Shown one piece after another: positions 22,001 through 31,818 of a DNA stretch of 64,000 bases. Location of the stretch: contig VZRZ01002003.1 of NCBI GenBank assembly GCA_013398175.1, forward strand, positions 525,505 through 589,504, in the 5' to 3' direction. A model generated the notes under the pieces. The model had not been told where the DNA came from and ran no database searches. It saw nothing but the letters and a program-made list of their open reading frames with translations. The stretch's first letter is position 1; the number at the start of each line of letters is the position of its first letter. Source of the DNA: Climacteris rufus (Eukaryota; Chordata; Aves; Passeriformes; Climacteridae). A program made the position numbers and the translations under genes.

Positions 22001-23624
22001 CATGTGGGCAGCCCTCAGGGCTTTCCTCCCACCCTGGAAGATAAGCCCTTCAAGCACATCTGCTGGAGGTGCTGGACATCCAGGTGCTCCTGCAGGCACA
22101 AGAACAGCTTCATACCTTCCTGACAAAGCACCCCAGAAGAAAGGGATGCATGAGGACACAGCCAACCTGCTGTTCACTGCACAAACACGGTGCAAGGAGC
22201 ATCTCAGCCCTTGCACCCAGCTCAGTCCACTGCGACCCCGGAGGGCACTGTTAAAGCAGCAGCCACAGCAATTGATTTATTTGCAGCGCTGTTTTCACGC
22301 CAAAGACAAAACTGACCATAAGGTCTCCCCTCCAGGCAAAGTTATGCAGTTACAGTGTTTCCCCTGTGGAGTTCAAATTCAAAACAATTTGAAGTTGTTT
22401 CTAAGCATGGGGTTGTTGTAATTCTCTATAAGCTTTAATAATAAGCAACTTCTGTCTTAGTTTCCACTTTGGAAACCCGCTACTATAATCACATAGCACT
22501 CTTTGGCTGATTGGTTTTGGGATTTTTTTTTTTGTCTTTTAATCACGGCATTCCCGTTATTAACCATAACTATTTTATTACTAAAGAGCAGAAACAATTT
22601 AAAAAAAAAAAAGGAGCTACTTCAGCTGCTCTCCCTTTCACATCTCCAGAGAGGCCACAAGCAGAAGACTACACCTCTGTGAGTAGATCAGGCTGGGGGA
22701 AAAGGCAGGGAGAAGAACAGTCCCTCAGCAAAGTTAAGAGGAAATAAGCCTGGGGAAGCAACATTTCCAAGATTAGTATCAGGCCTTCTCTCATCTTAGA
22801 ACTGGTAACTACAGTAATTTGAAAGACAGATAAGCCCAGATCAGTTGCTAGTGAATAACGTGAACAGCTTACAGGTAGGCAAAACTGATTTTCACCATGT
22901 GTTACTGAACATGAGAAAAGAATAAATTGTACTGAAACCGCTTAAGGAGCTGTCTCCTGACAGACAAATATTTACACTATAGCATCCAGTAGTAAATCTG
23001 CATCACTTTCTTTATGAGGCTTGGCATATCTCTTCCTTTCTGGAATAAATACTTAAACTACCGTGACTCTAGCTGGTGAACCTGTTATCTTTAAAAAGCA
23101 TCAACTTTTAAAACCGTTTTTGGAAATCTTCTTCCAATACAGGAAACGTTACGAACGTTGACCATTCAAATCGGAACAAAACCACTACAGACAGCAAGAG
23201 CAGAACTGAACTCCGGGATAAAGCGGGAACAAGAGCGAGCAAGTTGTGGGTGACTTGCGGGGAAAAAGAAATTGATCAAACATATCCCAGCGGCACAAAA
23301 TCACCAGGAAAGTCCTCAGGACTAGGTCTGGCCTGTGTCTAGTGTTTCCCCAGCGTCCTGGCAGCCTGGGAAACCCGGGCTGCAGGGAAAGGTCTCCCGA
23401 GGATGAGCCCGGCGGGACAGGGCTGGGGACACTCAGCACGGGCTGTTCCGGCGGCTCTTACCCACGGGGATGGCCTGCAGCCGCCCGCTGAGCGGGCTCC
23501 AGCGGCACACCTTCCCGCCCGGGATGTCCACGCACAGCAGCGCGCCCTCCTGCTCGTCCCACACCGGCGACTCCCCGATGCCGTGGCCCTCCCTGGCCAC
23601 GCACTCGATCCTGACGGACGACAT
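12970..23624 (-). CDS. RGN: RGN-A: regucalcin / SMP30 / gluconolactonase, complete
   Basis: Six exons (23624-23462, 20886-20704, 19401-19186, 17704-17573, 13916-13762, 13020-12970) total 900 nt and encode 299 aa plus stop, exactly the usual regucalcin length. Introns are 2575, 1302, 1481, 3656 and 741 nt, all GT/AG. The protein is a cytosolic six-bladed beta-propeller with a divalent-metal lactonase site. Metal ligands E18, N154 and D204 and substrate contacts R101, N103 and E121 sit at the human positions. In mammals it performs the gulonolactone-forming step of ascorbate synthesis and is implicated in calcium handling, mainly in liver and kidney. The start methionine follows a good acceptor (TTTCCGCAG/GC) and gives MSSVRIECV, matching the family. 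Human RGN likewise lies next to JADE3 in the same direction. This is the more conserved copy of the tandem pair and the likely true orthologue. Confidence 0.96.
13762..13916 (-). CDS. RGN: RGN-A coding exon 5
   Basis: 155 nt, phase 1 to 0. The acceptor TTTTCCTCCAG ends at 13917 and the donor GTGAAT starts at 13761. It encodes GKRLQTVKLPVDKTTSCC, FGGKDYSEMYVTSA and QPQAGGIFK, the conserved last propeller blade. Confidence 0.95.
15205..15434 (+). mobile_element. CR1 LINE 3' end
   Basis: It contains TTTAGATTGAACA, GGTTGTCAAGCATTGCAAC, TTTAGTGGTGGACTTGGCAG, GTTGGACTCGATGATCTTA and a GGTTCTAGGATTCT tail, all typical of an avian CR1 3' end. It is 5'-truncated, within RGN-A intron 4 and antisense to the gene. 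Confidence 0.88.
15467..15520 (+). repeat. 18-bp tandem repeat, 3 copies
   Basis: The unit GACCAGAGTGACCAGAAA occurs three times; the first copy has one substitution. It starts about 30 bp after the CR1 tail in RGN-A intron 4. The unit contains an internal GACCAGA/TGACCAGA half-repeat. Confidence 0.9.
17573..17704 (-). CDS. RGN: RGN-A coding exon 4
   Basis: 132 nt, phase 1 to 1. The acceptor CCTGCAG ends at 17705 and the donor GTAAGT starts at 17572. It encodes NRRSIYKMEKEES, then IPDGMC with metal ligand D204, and LWVACYDGGRVIRLDPETG. Confidence 0.96.
19186..19401 (-). CDS. RGN: RGN-A coding exon 3
   Basis: 216 nt, phase 1 to 1. The acceptor GCACAG ends at 19402 and the donor GTATGA starts at 19185. 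It encodes TMAEETRP (E121), the metal-binding DISNGLDWSLDH (N154), and IDSLSYSVDAFDYDLQTGK, nearly identical to human. Confidence 0.96.
19975..20335 (-). mobile_element. CR1 LINE fragment
   Basis: The plus strand reads as a reverse-complement CR1: GACTCCACAGCCTCTCTGG, ACAACCTGTTCCA, GTGCCCACTCCTTCTGGTCC and CAGTCAGGTACTTATACACA. It lies in RGN-A intron 2 in the same orientation as the gene. Confidence 0.82.
20704..20886 (-). CDS. RGN: RGN-A coding exon 2
   Basis: 183 nt, phase 1 to 1. The acceptor CTTCCTAG ends at 20887 and the donor GTACTC starts at 20703. It encodes APVSSVALRKSGGY, RFNDGKVDPAGR (R101, N103) and YFAG. Confidence 0.95.
23462..23624 (-). CDS. RGN: RGN-A coding exon 1 with start codon
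   Basis: 163 nt, 54 codons plus one base. ATG is at 23624-23622 and the donor GTAAGA starts at 23461. It encodes MSSVRIECV and GIGESPVW with metal ligand E18. A splice acceptor two bases before the ATG (AG at 23628-23627) marks a non-coding first exon upstream. It is unusually GC-rich relative to the later exons because it lies in the CpG island. Confidence 0.95.
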
Positions 23625-23902
23625 GCCTGCGGAAATAATCGGCACCCGTGTGGCACCCCCGCCCCGCCGCGGCCTGAGGGGCGCGGCGAAGGGGGAGGAA
23701 ATCAAATGAAATCGGGGGTGCGTGCGGGGAGGGAAAGGCCGCTCCCCCACACGCCCGGCTGCTCGGGCGCCGTGTAATGCACACACACGTACGCACCTAC
23801 CTATATCTGCCTATGAATACGGGAGAGAAGCGTAACAACGCTAATTAACACCCGGCAGTGCCAATAGTTAATGGTGAGGACCGAGCTCGCCGCCGCCCGT
23901 AC

Positions 23903-24000
23903 CTGTTCGCAGCCGCGCCGCCGCCGCCCTTATAGCGGCCCGGGAGAGGGGACGCGGCCCAGCCCCGCCACCTTCGCCCGGGGCGGGACCCCCCGGGCTG
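23903..24000 (-). other. RGN: Candidate non-coding first exon of RGN-A
   Basis: A strong donor GAACAG/GTACGG (GT at 23902-23901) pairs naturally with the acceptor just before the ATG at 23628-23627, giving a 275-nt intron. The right boundary (transcription start) is a guess within the CpG island. The TATAAG element lies only about 30 bp before this donor, so the start probably lies further upstream if the donor is used. Confidence 0.4.
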
Positions 24001-27000
24001 GGCTGCCGGGCCCCTCAGGATCCTCCTCTCCCTGAAATTCCAGCCAGGGGTGGCGGCTGCCCAAACCGCAGCGCGGATCGCCCACCCCCTCTATCCCCCT
24101 CAAAGCTGCAGGGAGGAAAAACAGCCAGAAGAGGTTTCCCACCGCCGTGGCCAAGTTTCTCGGCTCCCGGAAGGCTTCTGCGCGTCTTATTGCTCTGGTT
24201 CTGGTGTCCACAGAGCCATGGCCCCGACTTCAGCAGCGGGGATCCTTCGCAGCTCCTGCACTGTTTCCCTCATCACGGAGAAATCCTGCGCCGTACCATC
24301 TCTTAGTCTCTGTGCTGTAAAGCCCCCAAAATTTCCAAAGGCATGAGCAAGCAGCTGGCATCAAAATTTCCAGATGCAGTTGTTGCTCCTGCTTATCTTT
24401 GTGCTATGGGACACTACAGCTCCCAGGCCTCAAGTCACAAAGTGAAGTGTTGCCCTGATTTTTGCAGTTCTGGATGTTATCATTCTTTTGTAGCTAGTTT
24501 CTCACAGTTTTGTCTGTAAACATGGCCATGTTATTGTAACTGTATCTTATCACTCACATTCCTTTCTCATGGACACAGAACTCTGATGGACATTTCCTTT
24601 GACCATTGTAATCGAGAGAGGAAGAACTGATTTCCTCCAATGAACAGTGATTTCTAAATGCATATAAAAAATAAAGAAGGCGGGTCTTGCCCCCCTTCCT
24701 TCCTTCTCTCTGATCCTGGTAACAGGTGCCTCTGTCTCTTCCTTTTGTGTCATTACTGCGACAGTGAAGGGTACTTTTTATATCCCAGCTCTCCTCTTCA
24801 GCATCCCATGACATGCTGCCTTTTGACTCGAATTTGGTCATCCCCGTAGGGATCAGTGATGCCAAGTGACTTCAGTCTCACTGCTCCATGTCTTGTGTGT
24901 CTCCTCCTGGACACTTGGGAGCACAAGGCAGGCGTAAGCTGGCTGGCTGCCATGTCCCCAAAAACCAGAATTAACCCAGCTGCTCCAAAGCTCACCTCTC
25001 CCTGCTCCAGACTCTGCTTTCCAGCTGCCACATGGAGCAGCCCCATTATGCAACAGGCACCGCACACAGATCACCCAGCACCCACCACCATCCTTTAGGA
25101 GGAAGCCCCCCCACAACTCCTGTTACAGATTTTATCTCTTCCTGATCATACGCCTTCCTCTTGGCAATTAGCTCCTGTCAAGTAGTTTTAGTCGGTTGCT
25201 TTTATTCATAAAACAGGTGCTCACAGCCCAGGCTTCACTTGGTAACGGTTTTTTTCTTTTAGTGGTATATTTGGAAAGTTCATGGGCTACATGAACTTAC
25301 CAACACGTTTCATGCAGGCTTCTCTCGATGGACTACTAATGCAATATTTATCAACTTAGTGTCACCTTAGCTGAGCAGTTAGACTTATTTTACAGGCTTG
25401 CATAGTATTCCTTCAGTGCTTAGTGTTGAATTTTCTCTTTCTGTCTCTCCTGCTGTCTTGTACAACAAATAATAGGATTTCATCTCAGACCCGAGGCAAG
25501 CCAATTATTAGCAACAATCAACATAGGAAAACGTCCAGAAAAAAAAAGTGGCACGTCTCTCCTTTTTTCCATACGTTTTACAACATGGAAAGGAGATTCA
25601 GAGGTTTAAAAAATGTATGCAAATAATTCACTGAGTACAATGGAGCACAATTATCGCTTCTTAAAAGCTTAGCCACATTTACTGCTCTCCCATCATCTTT
25701 GCACACTACGAGGCCATTTGGGATACTCGGCCAATGCAAAAGCTTCCTGAACCAAACAGCAGCAGGAGATACACCCTCAACCCACCTCACCAGTCCCTCT
25801 GCTCCTTGCTGACTTAGGCATTTGCCAGCATGGTTTGGAGGCATCAAAACAAGCTGTGTGCTGGCACACACCTTGGGAGAAAATGAACAGCTTCTCTAAG
25901 CACCGGGTTACAACACAAACGGCACACATTTTGAGTTTGGCTCTGCAGTTACACAGGACAGCACTCCTGCTTTGCCTTCTCTGTAATGGCTAATTCATGC
26001 TCGTGGAAAAGTGGAGCAGGGAGGAATCCATGGTGGGATTGCCTTCACAGAATGCATCAGCTGAGGTCTTCTGCCAGCAGAAGTTCACTGGGGGAGAGAG
26101 GAGCACAGAAGAGGAGGCTGCCAGAGGTTGTGCTGCCTTGTGCCTTCCCCACTGGGAACTTCACACTGTTGCATCACAGCCACAAAGTCTATTCTGTGGC
26201 CTCCAAATCTGATTGATAGGGAGCACACACAGCACCTCCATGCCATCCAAAGGCACGCTGGTAGCTCAGCATTTATTCCACGTGGTAGCGCATATTGCAC
26301 GCTTACTCCTGCTTTGCAGGGAGCAGGGAAGTGTAATTCTTACTTATCTCCAGCCATGAAGAACAAAGAGCAGATCTGTGATGCAGGAGGCCCTGTAGAG
26401 GGAATTCACAGTCCTCCCTCAGCCTGCAGGTTCCCTGAGCCTGCCAGAGGCCATGACCCTTCTTGCCAATCAGAAAATGCTCAGCAGCTCTGGAGAACAG
26501 CCCAGAGCACCACAGAGCTGGAAAAGTCCCCCCACCCTTAAGGACTATAGGAAAGAAGAGGTGCTGGACTATTTCAGGAGCTCTAGACGCTGGGTTTTGC
26601 TTCTGCTCATTCCTGGAACATCGCAGTTGTTCTTCTCTCCTTTTATGAGCTTGATCCTGCCATTTCTTCATCTTTAGAGCAATTCTCGTCTTTTTTCCTT
26701 CACCTTTGGTCTTTACTACTGTTACTGCTCCTTCCTACTTGAAGGTGGGAGGGCTCTAGGCCTTATCCATGGCTGGTATGAAGTGCAAATGCTGCATATC
26801 AGATGGCTGTATCCTGAGAGCTGCCTCTGAGCAGGGAGTCTGTCAGGCCTATCCACAGATGGGCAAGGTGCAGCTGAAAGCAGCGACTGTGCCAAGGGCA
26901 GAGGAGCCACTACCTCACTGAAAGCCTGTTAAATCCATTAGGGCAACCAGAGTAGGAATTCTCCACTAGTAAATATTGAGGGGGACAGAGGGAGGGACAA

Positions 27001-28754
27001 AAAAAACAAAAATTGTGCAAGAGCAGAGGTAGAAATACAAAATCAGTCACTGCAATCAGTTGGCTAGAAAGCAAGAGTTGGCATTGCCATGCATTTGTTT
27101 GCAGCCAAGTACAGTTCTCGGAATTGACTTGTGTATCCAGATCAAGCTTTTATTTGTTAGCCAGCTACAAATAGGAGATCAAACTTCTAAGTCTCAATTG
27201 CATACTAGTCTGCATGATCATAGTTGCATATTTAAACAGTCATACCTGTTAAAACATTTGCAAAGTACTTCATTTTCCTGTTTGCAAATGTCTTCTTGGG
27301 AGAAGATAGCAGCAGCAGACTTGTGTCCATTGATTAATTTGTGTCTAACACTCGCTGCTGTCACACAAGTTAATGCAGAATAGATTAAGAATATCAAACA
27401 GAATCTTTTCTAAAAAGGATTGCACCAAATCACCATGAAGTTGTATTGAAGTATTTAGCCTTTAAAGACCAGTTTCTCTCACAAAACCAGCAGCTGTACC
27501 CTCTACTTACTACAATTTATTACGCAGACTTCTCTCAGCACAATTTCTTCTGTACTGGCCATGGGCTCATGAAAAAGCCTCTCTCGCTTAAGAACACAAT
27601 GCTATAAGCAAATGTGTTACCCTTCCAAGTGCAGCCAGTCTCTCCAGGGTTTCATGAACCTCCTCACATATCACATATGCACCTCCAACTTCTTTGTCAT
27701 GGGAGCACCCAAAAGTGCTGGTTCCTGCCACCTTAAGTTGTCTCATAAGCTCGAGTTCTCAGCCTGTGCCTCTCCAGACCTCTGCTCTGCACCAGGAGCA
27801 GTTGGGCAACAGGGTGCTTCAGAAAGCATTCTCCAGTGGAGCACAGCCAAGACATTTTTCATTAATGCATTACTTTTCTGCTCTTTGTACCCCACGTGAC
27901 CTGGATTTGCATTTTGCCTTCCCTTGGGATAAAAAAAAAGAGCACTGATATGTGCCACAGCAGCTGCAAAATTACAGTCACAACAGAGGTCGTGCACTAG
28001 AGCCAAGACTTCAGGGAAAGGCAGCATCTTTCATTCAAGTAGCTGATTTAGCAGCAGTGCTTTCAGCGTTTGTGGCTCACAGTCACAAAGGTCGTCTTCT
28101 GCCCAAATCAGAAATCAATTTCAAACTAATTGCAGGTTTAGGGTGACTTCTCAGAGCTTAATTTAGGATGTTCAACCACACAATTTGAGAAAGTCTGGTT
28201 TATGTACTAGCCATTTGTAATGAGTGTAAAATACAACTTGCTTATTACCATCTGCATCACCTGGCTGATCCAGCTTTTAGGCCTCTGTGCTTCCTTAAAC
28301 CAGGAGAGGTGTCTGGCTTGTCGTAGATTAAATAATCAGGGAAAGGATAAGATAATGCTCCCACTCCATTTTGGATAATACAATAGCTGAGCCATCAGTT
28401 TTAAGGAGGGAATGTGCTTTGGTCAGGTTCCAATCAACCAGATGCAAATGGAGCCTAAAATGCCCGTGACAGGGGTTCCCCCTGCTCAGCACCACCCTTC
28501 TGAGAGATAAGGGAGATGAACTACAAAGGAACACAACCAGACACCCTGGCTTCAGGTGAAGTGGGTGGGCTAGTTCAGAGATGTTTTTCCCCCCCATCCA
28601 ACGACCCATTCCCTCACTAGGGCCTGCATTTCCAAAGGTATAGCCAGAGGCATTTTCCCAAACAGCATATAACACTTTTTCTTTTTATAGGTACTACTCC
28701 AGTGGACTCCCTGTGGTTGCTGAGACCACAGAAAATAAGAGGAGCAGATCTTGA

Positions 28755-28945
28755 GGGCAGTGAGACACTGGAATGGGTTGCCCAAAGATGTTGTGGATGT
28801 CCCATCCCTTGAAGTGTCCAAGGCCAGGTTGGATGGGGCTTTGAGCAATCCAGTCAGTGAGAGGTGTCCCTCCCCGTGGCAGGGGGGTTGGAAATAGTGG
28901 TCTTTAAGGTCCCTTCCAATTCACACCATTCTGTGATTCTGTGAT
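28755..28945 (+). mobile_element. CR1 LINE 3' end
   Basis: It carries GTGAGACACTGGAATGGG, GTTGCCCAAAGATG, GGTTGGATGGGGCTTTGAGC, GTCTTTAAGGTCCCTTCCAA and an ATTCTGTGATTCTGTGA tail. This is the typical 3' terminus of a 5'-truncated CR1. Confidence 0.9.
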
Positions 28946-30930
28946 GTCTCGAAAGTGTGTCATACGCTCAAGAGCTCTCGGATGACTAGGAGATTTGATG
29001 ACAGCACCTTCCTTTGAATGCTGTCATTGTGCTAAGTTTTAAATTCTTGCTCAGGACACTGGCCCACTGATTTGGCGAGCAGAACAACTCTGGAACTGCT
29101 ACGGAACTCTATCAAAATACAACTTGTGCCCGGCTCCCCACTGCTCTTCCCTGGCGTTAGGGTGGGTGGGGCAGCACCTGAGGTAAAACAACAGAAACTG
29201 GAAAAAATTTCTTCAGGATGGTTAAGCCAAAAGAAACCACAAAGGTGTCATTATGGAGCCTACCCAGAGATTTAAAACAATGTACCAGATAAGGCAGCCA
29301 AGGCGAGGCAGATACCCAGCTCCAGGGCTGCTGAGAAAGCAATGGAAGGCAGGGAGGGTCTGCCCAGACTGAAACAAAAGAAGAGTCCCAGAGAAAGGGC
29401 AGGGCAAGGTGGATCCATGAGACTGTCCCAGACAAAAGAAGTCTACTGGAAAATGAAAGATCATCTGGAAGCTGTACACACAGAGGCAAACTAATGAGCA
29501 AATATCCGAGGCTGCTTCTCCTTATACAACCATGTAGTCACACAAATTTATCCAAGCTCTCTGCAGAGAGGGTAACTTGAGGAACAGAAATAGCCACACA
29601 CATTTGCTATTTTCAAACAACTTACCCAAGTGCTATGTAACGTTTCATTTCAGAAGGCTGTGTTTGCAGTCACTTTAATCCACTCCTGTCACATCCCACC
29701 GGATGTGCTGACTCGGTTAGGAGCAGAGCCTGGCAGCAGTTATCCCAGGATCATCTCTGCAAAGGGACATATTGCAGAGTTGCACCCAAAGAGTGGCAAA
29801 AGTCTGTTTAGCCATGAAGCTGGTGTAAAGGAAGGTTCAGAAGCAGCAGTAGCAGGGCATCTGTGAGTCCACGAGTCTTCACTTCTTCCTAAGGAAGCTG
29901 CATTGAGGCACTTCATTGTTTTCCATCTCTGCCCTTCCCCAGTATTTTTCCCTTGCATGCCAAGCTCCCAGGTTGTGCAAGCAGCTTCCTTTTGTTCCTT
30001 AATTCGCATCAAAAGCATGTTTTCCTAACAGATGTGTCAATTCCCTGCAGTGCTAAACCTTTACAAGTACTGGGATCATCAAAATTCCCAACGATCAAAA
30101 TGAGTGGTTTGGCTGGATTATCTCTGCAGCTCACAGAGAGAGGCTTTGAACAGCGGGTAACACACGTCATGAGTCTGCAGTACAGCCTGTACATCTAGGC
30201 CAGGCCCTCAGAGGTACCACATCAAAATCAAATGACTGTTTCAGCCTTCCATTCTATAGCCAAACTTTTGTCATTTCTCCTTCTATGGTTTGGGATTTGT
30301 AGTGCAAAGGAAACATTCTACAAATGGCAGACACAAGTTATAACTGAGACACATTTCTTTAGGACAGAAACATAAATGCAGAAATTATGGTGCTTGGAAT
30401 CACTGCACAGGCCCTGCTAGTCCTTGGCCCTCGTTACCAAAAAGTAACCACATTTAGTCATTTGAAAAGACTCTACAAACCAACAGCAGCTGTTTCCAAA
30501 TTCGTGGGGAGATCCGTTGCCTTCCTTGGCCCTGTCTTTCCCACATCCCAGCCCCCAGCAGAGGTAATTTGCTGTATTTGCAGAGGTAATCAGAAGCCAC
30601 CAGTCAGAAAGTCACAAAAAGGAAGTCTGTTGCTGGTATCTGTTGCAAGATGCCTTTAGGGAATGAGAAATCACAGTCCTGCAAAACAGCTGACAGTCAA
30701 ACATTTACTGCTTCTTCTTCTTAGTGTTTTTTCTTCTCTTCTGTCTGCACCTTTACTGCCTTTCCGCCTTTTTTTACCTCCCGTTCACTTTTCAGCGGAG
30801 GAACTTGAGCTCTCTTTCACCCCACCTATCTTCAGCTCCAATTCCAACCTGCCTGGGATCACCTGCTCAGTCACTGCAGTCCTTAAGCCAGGCCACAAGT
30901 TTGTTGTTGGCTGCTCAGCTCTGACTCACT

Positions 30931-31029
30931 CTGCTGCTGCCAGACCCAGGGGCAGGAGGGTCACTGCTGCTGCCAGACCCAGGGGCAGGAGGGTCACTGC
31001 TGCTGCCAGACCCAGAGGCAGGAGGGTCA
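30931..31029 (+). repeat. 33-bp minisatellite, 3 copies
   Basis: Three exact-length 33-bp units begin CTGCTGCTGCCAGACCCAGG and end GGGTCA; the third has a single G-to-A change. A further partial unit follows. Since 33 is a multiple of three the plus frame stays open. Confidence 0.95.
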
Positions 31030-31262
31030 CTGCTGCCTGCAACACCCAAATTGCAAATGCCATCCCTCCTGAAGGCTGCAGAGCCCGTCAGAGCAGCAGG
31101 GATGCTGTGGCATCAGTCGTGCATCTACCCCAGCACCTCTCTCTCCACCTTCTTCCCTGCTCTAGCACAGGGAGCGGCTCCTCTCTGCCAGCAGGGCACC
31201 TGACAGCACCGGCCTGTGGGAGCAGGGGGAACTACAGCAAAAAGCTTTGTAAAACCGACATG

Positions 31263-31336
31263 AAAGCCACATGAACCCAGGGACCCGCGCTGCATTGTCC
31301 CGACAGCAGCGCGCTGCTGAGCGCTCGGCCGCGCAC
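31263..31336. promoter_or_regulatory. Small CpG cluster
   Basis: Nine CpGs in about 75 bp, including GCGCGC and GGCCGCGC, just beyond the minisatellite and about 0.4 kb past the predicted JADE3 poly(A) site. It is too short for a standard CpG island and its role is unknown. Confidence 0.25.
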
Positions 31337-31729
31337 CACAAGGAGAGGGATCAGACAGAGGGCCTGGCTGATCTCTTCCTCTATAACTCACTTTGTCCAG
31401 CCAGGGAAAACCAGCCATACCACAGCATAAGCAAATACATTGAAAAGCGAGGCCAGGGCAGCAAATGGTCTGTTCCATTTGCTCAGCCAGGCAGAAACAA
31501 AAGCCAGGCTTGCGCTATTCGCTATACACAGCAAATCAGTGCTCAGCCACTCTTTTAGGAGACTGAAGGGAAAGGGTTTTCCTGGGTACTTGTTAAAATA
31601 TTGCCACATCTGCAGAAATAATTTACTCCTGATGGACACGGCGCTGATGAGTTTCACAACCTGCCGGACGCAGAGGGTAAAGCCCTGAATAAATCACGAC
31701 CAATGAAAATATTGTTAGCAGTTTCATAA

Positions 31730-31735
31730 TTTAAT
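31730..31735 (-). terminator. Candidate poly(A) signal of JADE3 (ATTAAA)
   Basis: ATTAAA on the minus strand, followed by a T/GT-rich downstream stretch (TTTTCATTGGTCGTG). I found no AATAAA between here and the stop codon by eye. Confidence 0.35.
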
Positions 31736-31795
31736 GAAAAAGTACTTGTAAAAAGGGGACATCTGAAAAAGACCGAGTCCATCTTGGAAAATTGA

Positions 31796-31818
31796 ATATA
31801 TATATATTTATATATATA
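31796..31818. repeat. (AT)n low-complexity palindrome
   Basis: Alternating AT sequence with a TTT interruption, self-complementary, in the distal JADE3 3' UTR. Confidence 0.8.

Larger units (their letters stand above)
23440..24110 (-). promoter_or_regulatory. RGN: CpG island promoter of RGN-A
   Basis: About 670 bp of dense CpG and GC-rich sequence spanning coding exon 1 and its upstream region. A TATA-like TATAAG sits at 23934-23929 on the minus strand. HNF1-like half sites (GTTAAT/ATTAAC) occur near 23848 and 23870. The exact transcription start was not determined. Confidence 0.7.
24111..31709. other. Intergenic region between JADE3 and RGN-A
   Basis: About 7.6 kb without a recognisable gene. 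It contains one CR1 fragment, a 33-bp minisatellite and a small CpG cluster, listed separately. A 203-codon plus-strand open frame at 30663-31274 is explained mainly by the in-frame minisatellite and shows no protein family. Confidence 0.6.

Noticed and set aside
21701..22421. Overlapping plus-strand frames of 140 and 162 codons
   Set aside because: Located within RGN-A intron 1, with no family similarity and no coding-like pattern.
30663..31274. 203-codon plus-strand open reading frame
   Set aside because: Kept open by a 33-bp in-frame minisatellite. The translation is low-complexity Ala/Arg/Gly flanked by unrecognisable sequence, with no splice partners or protein family.
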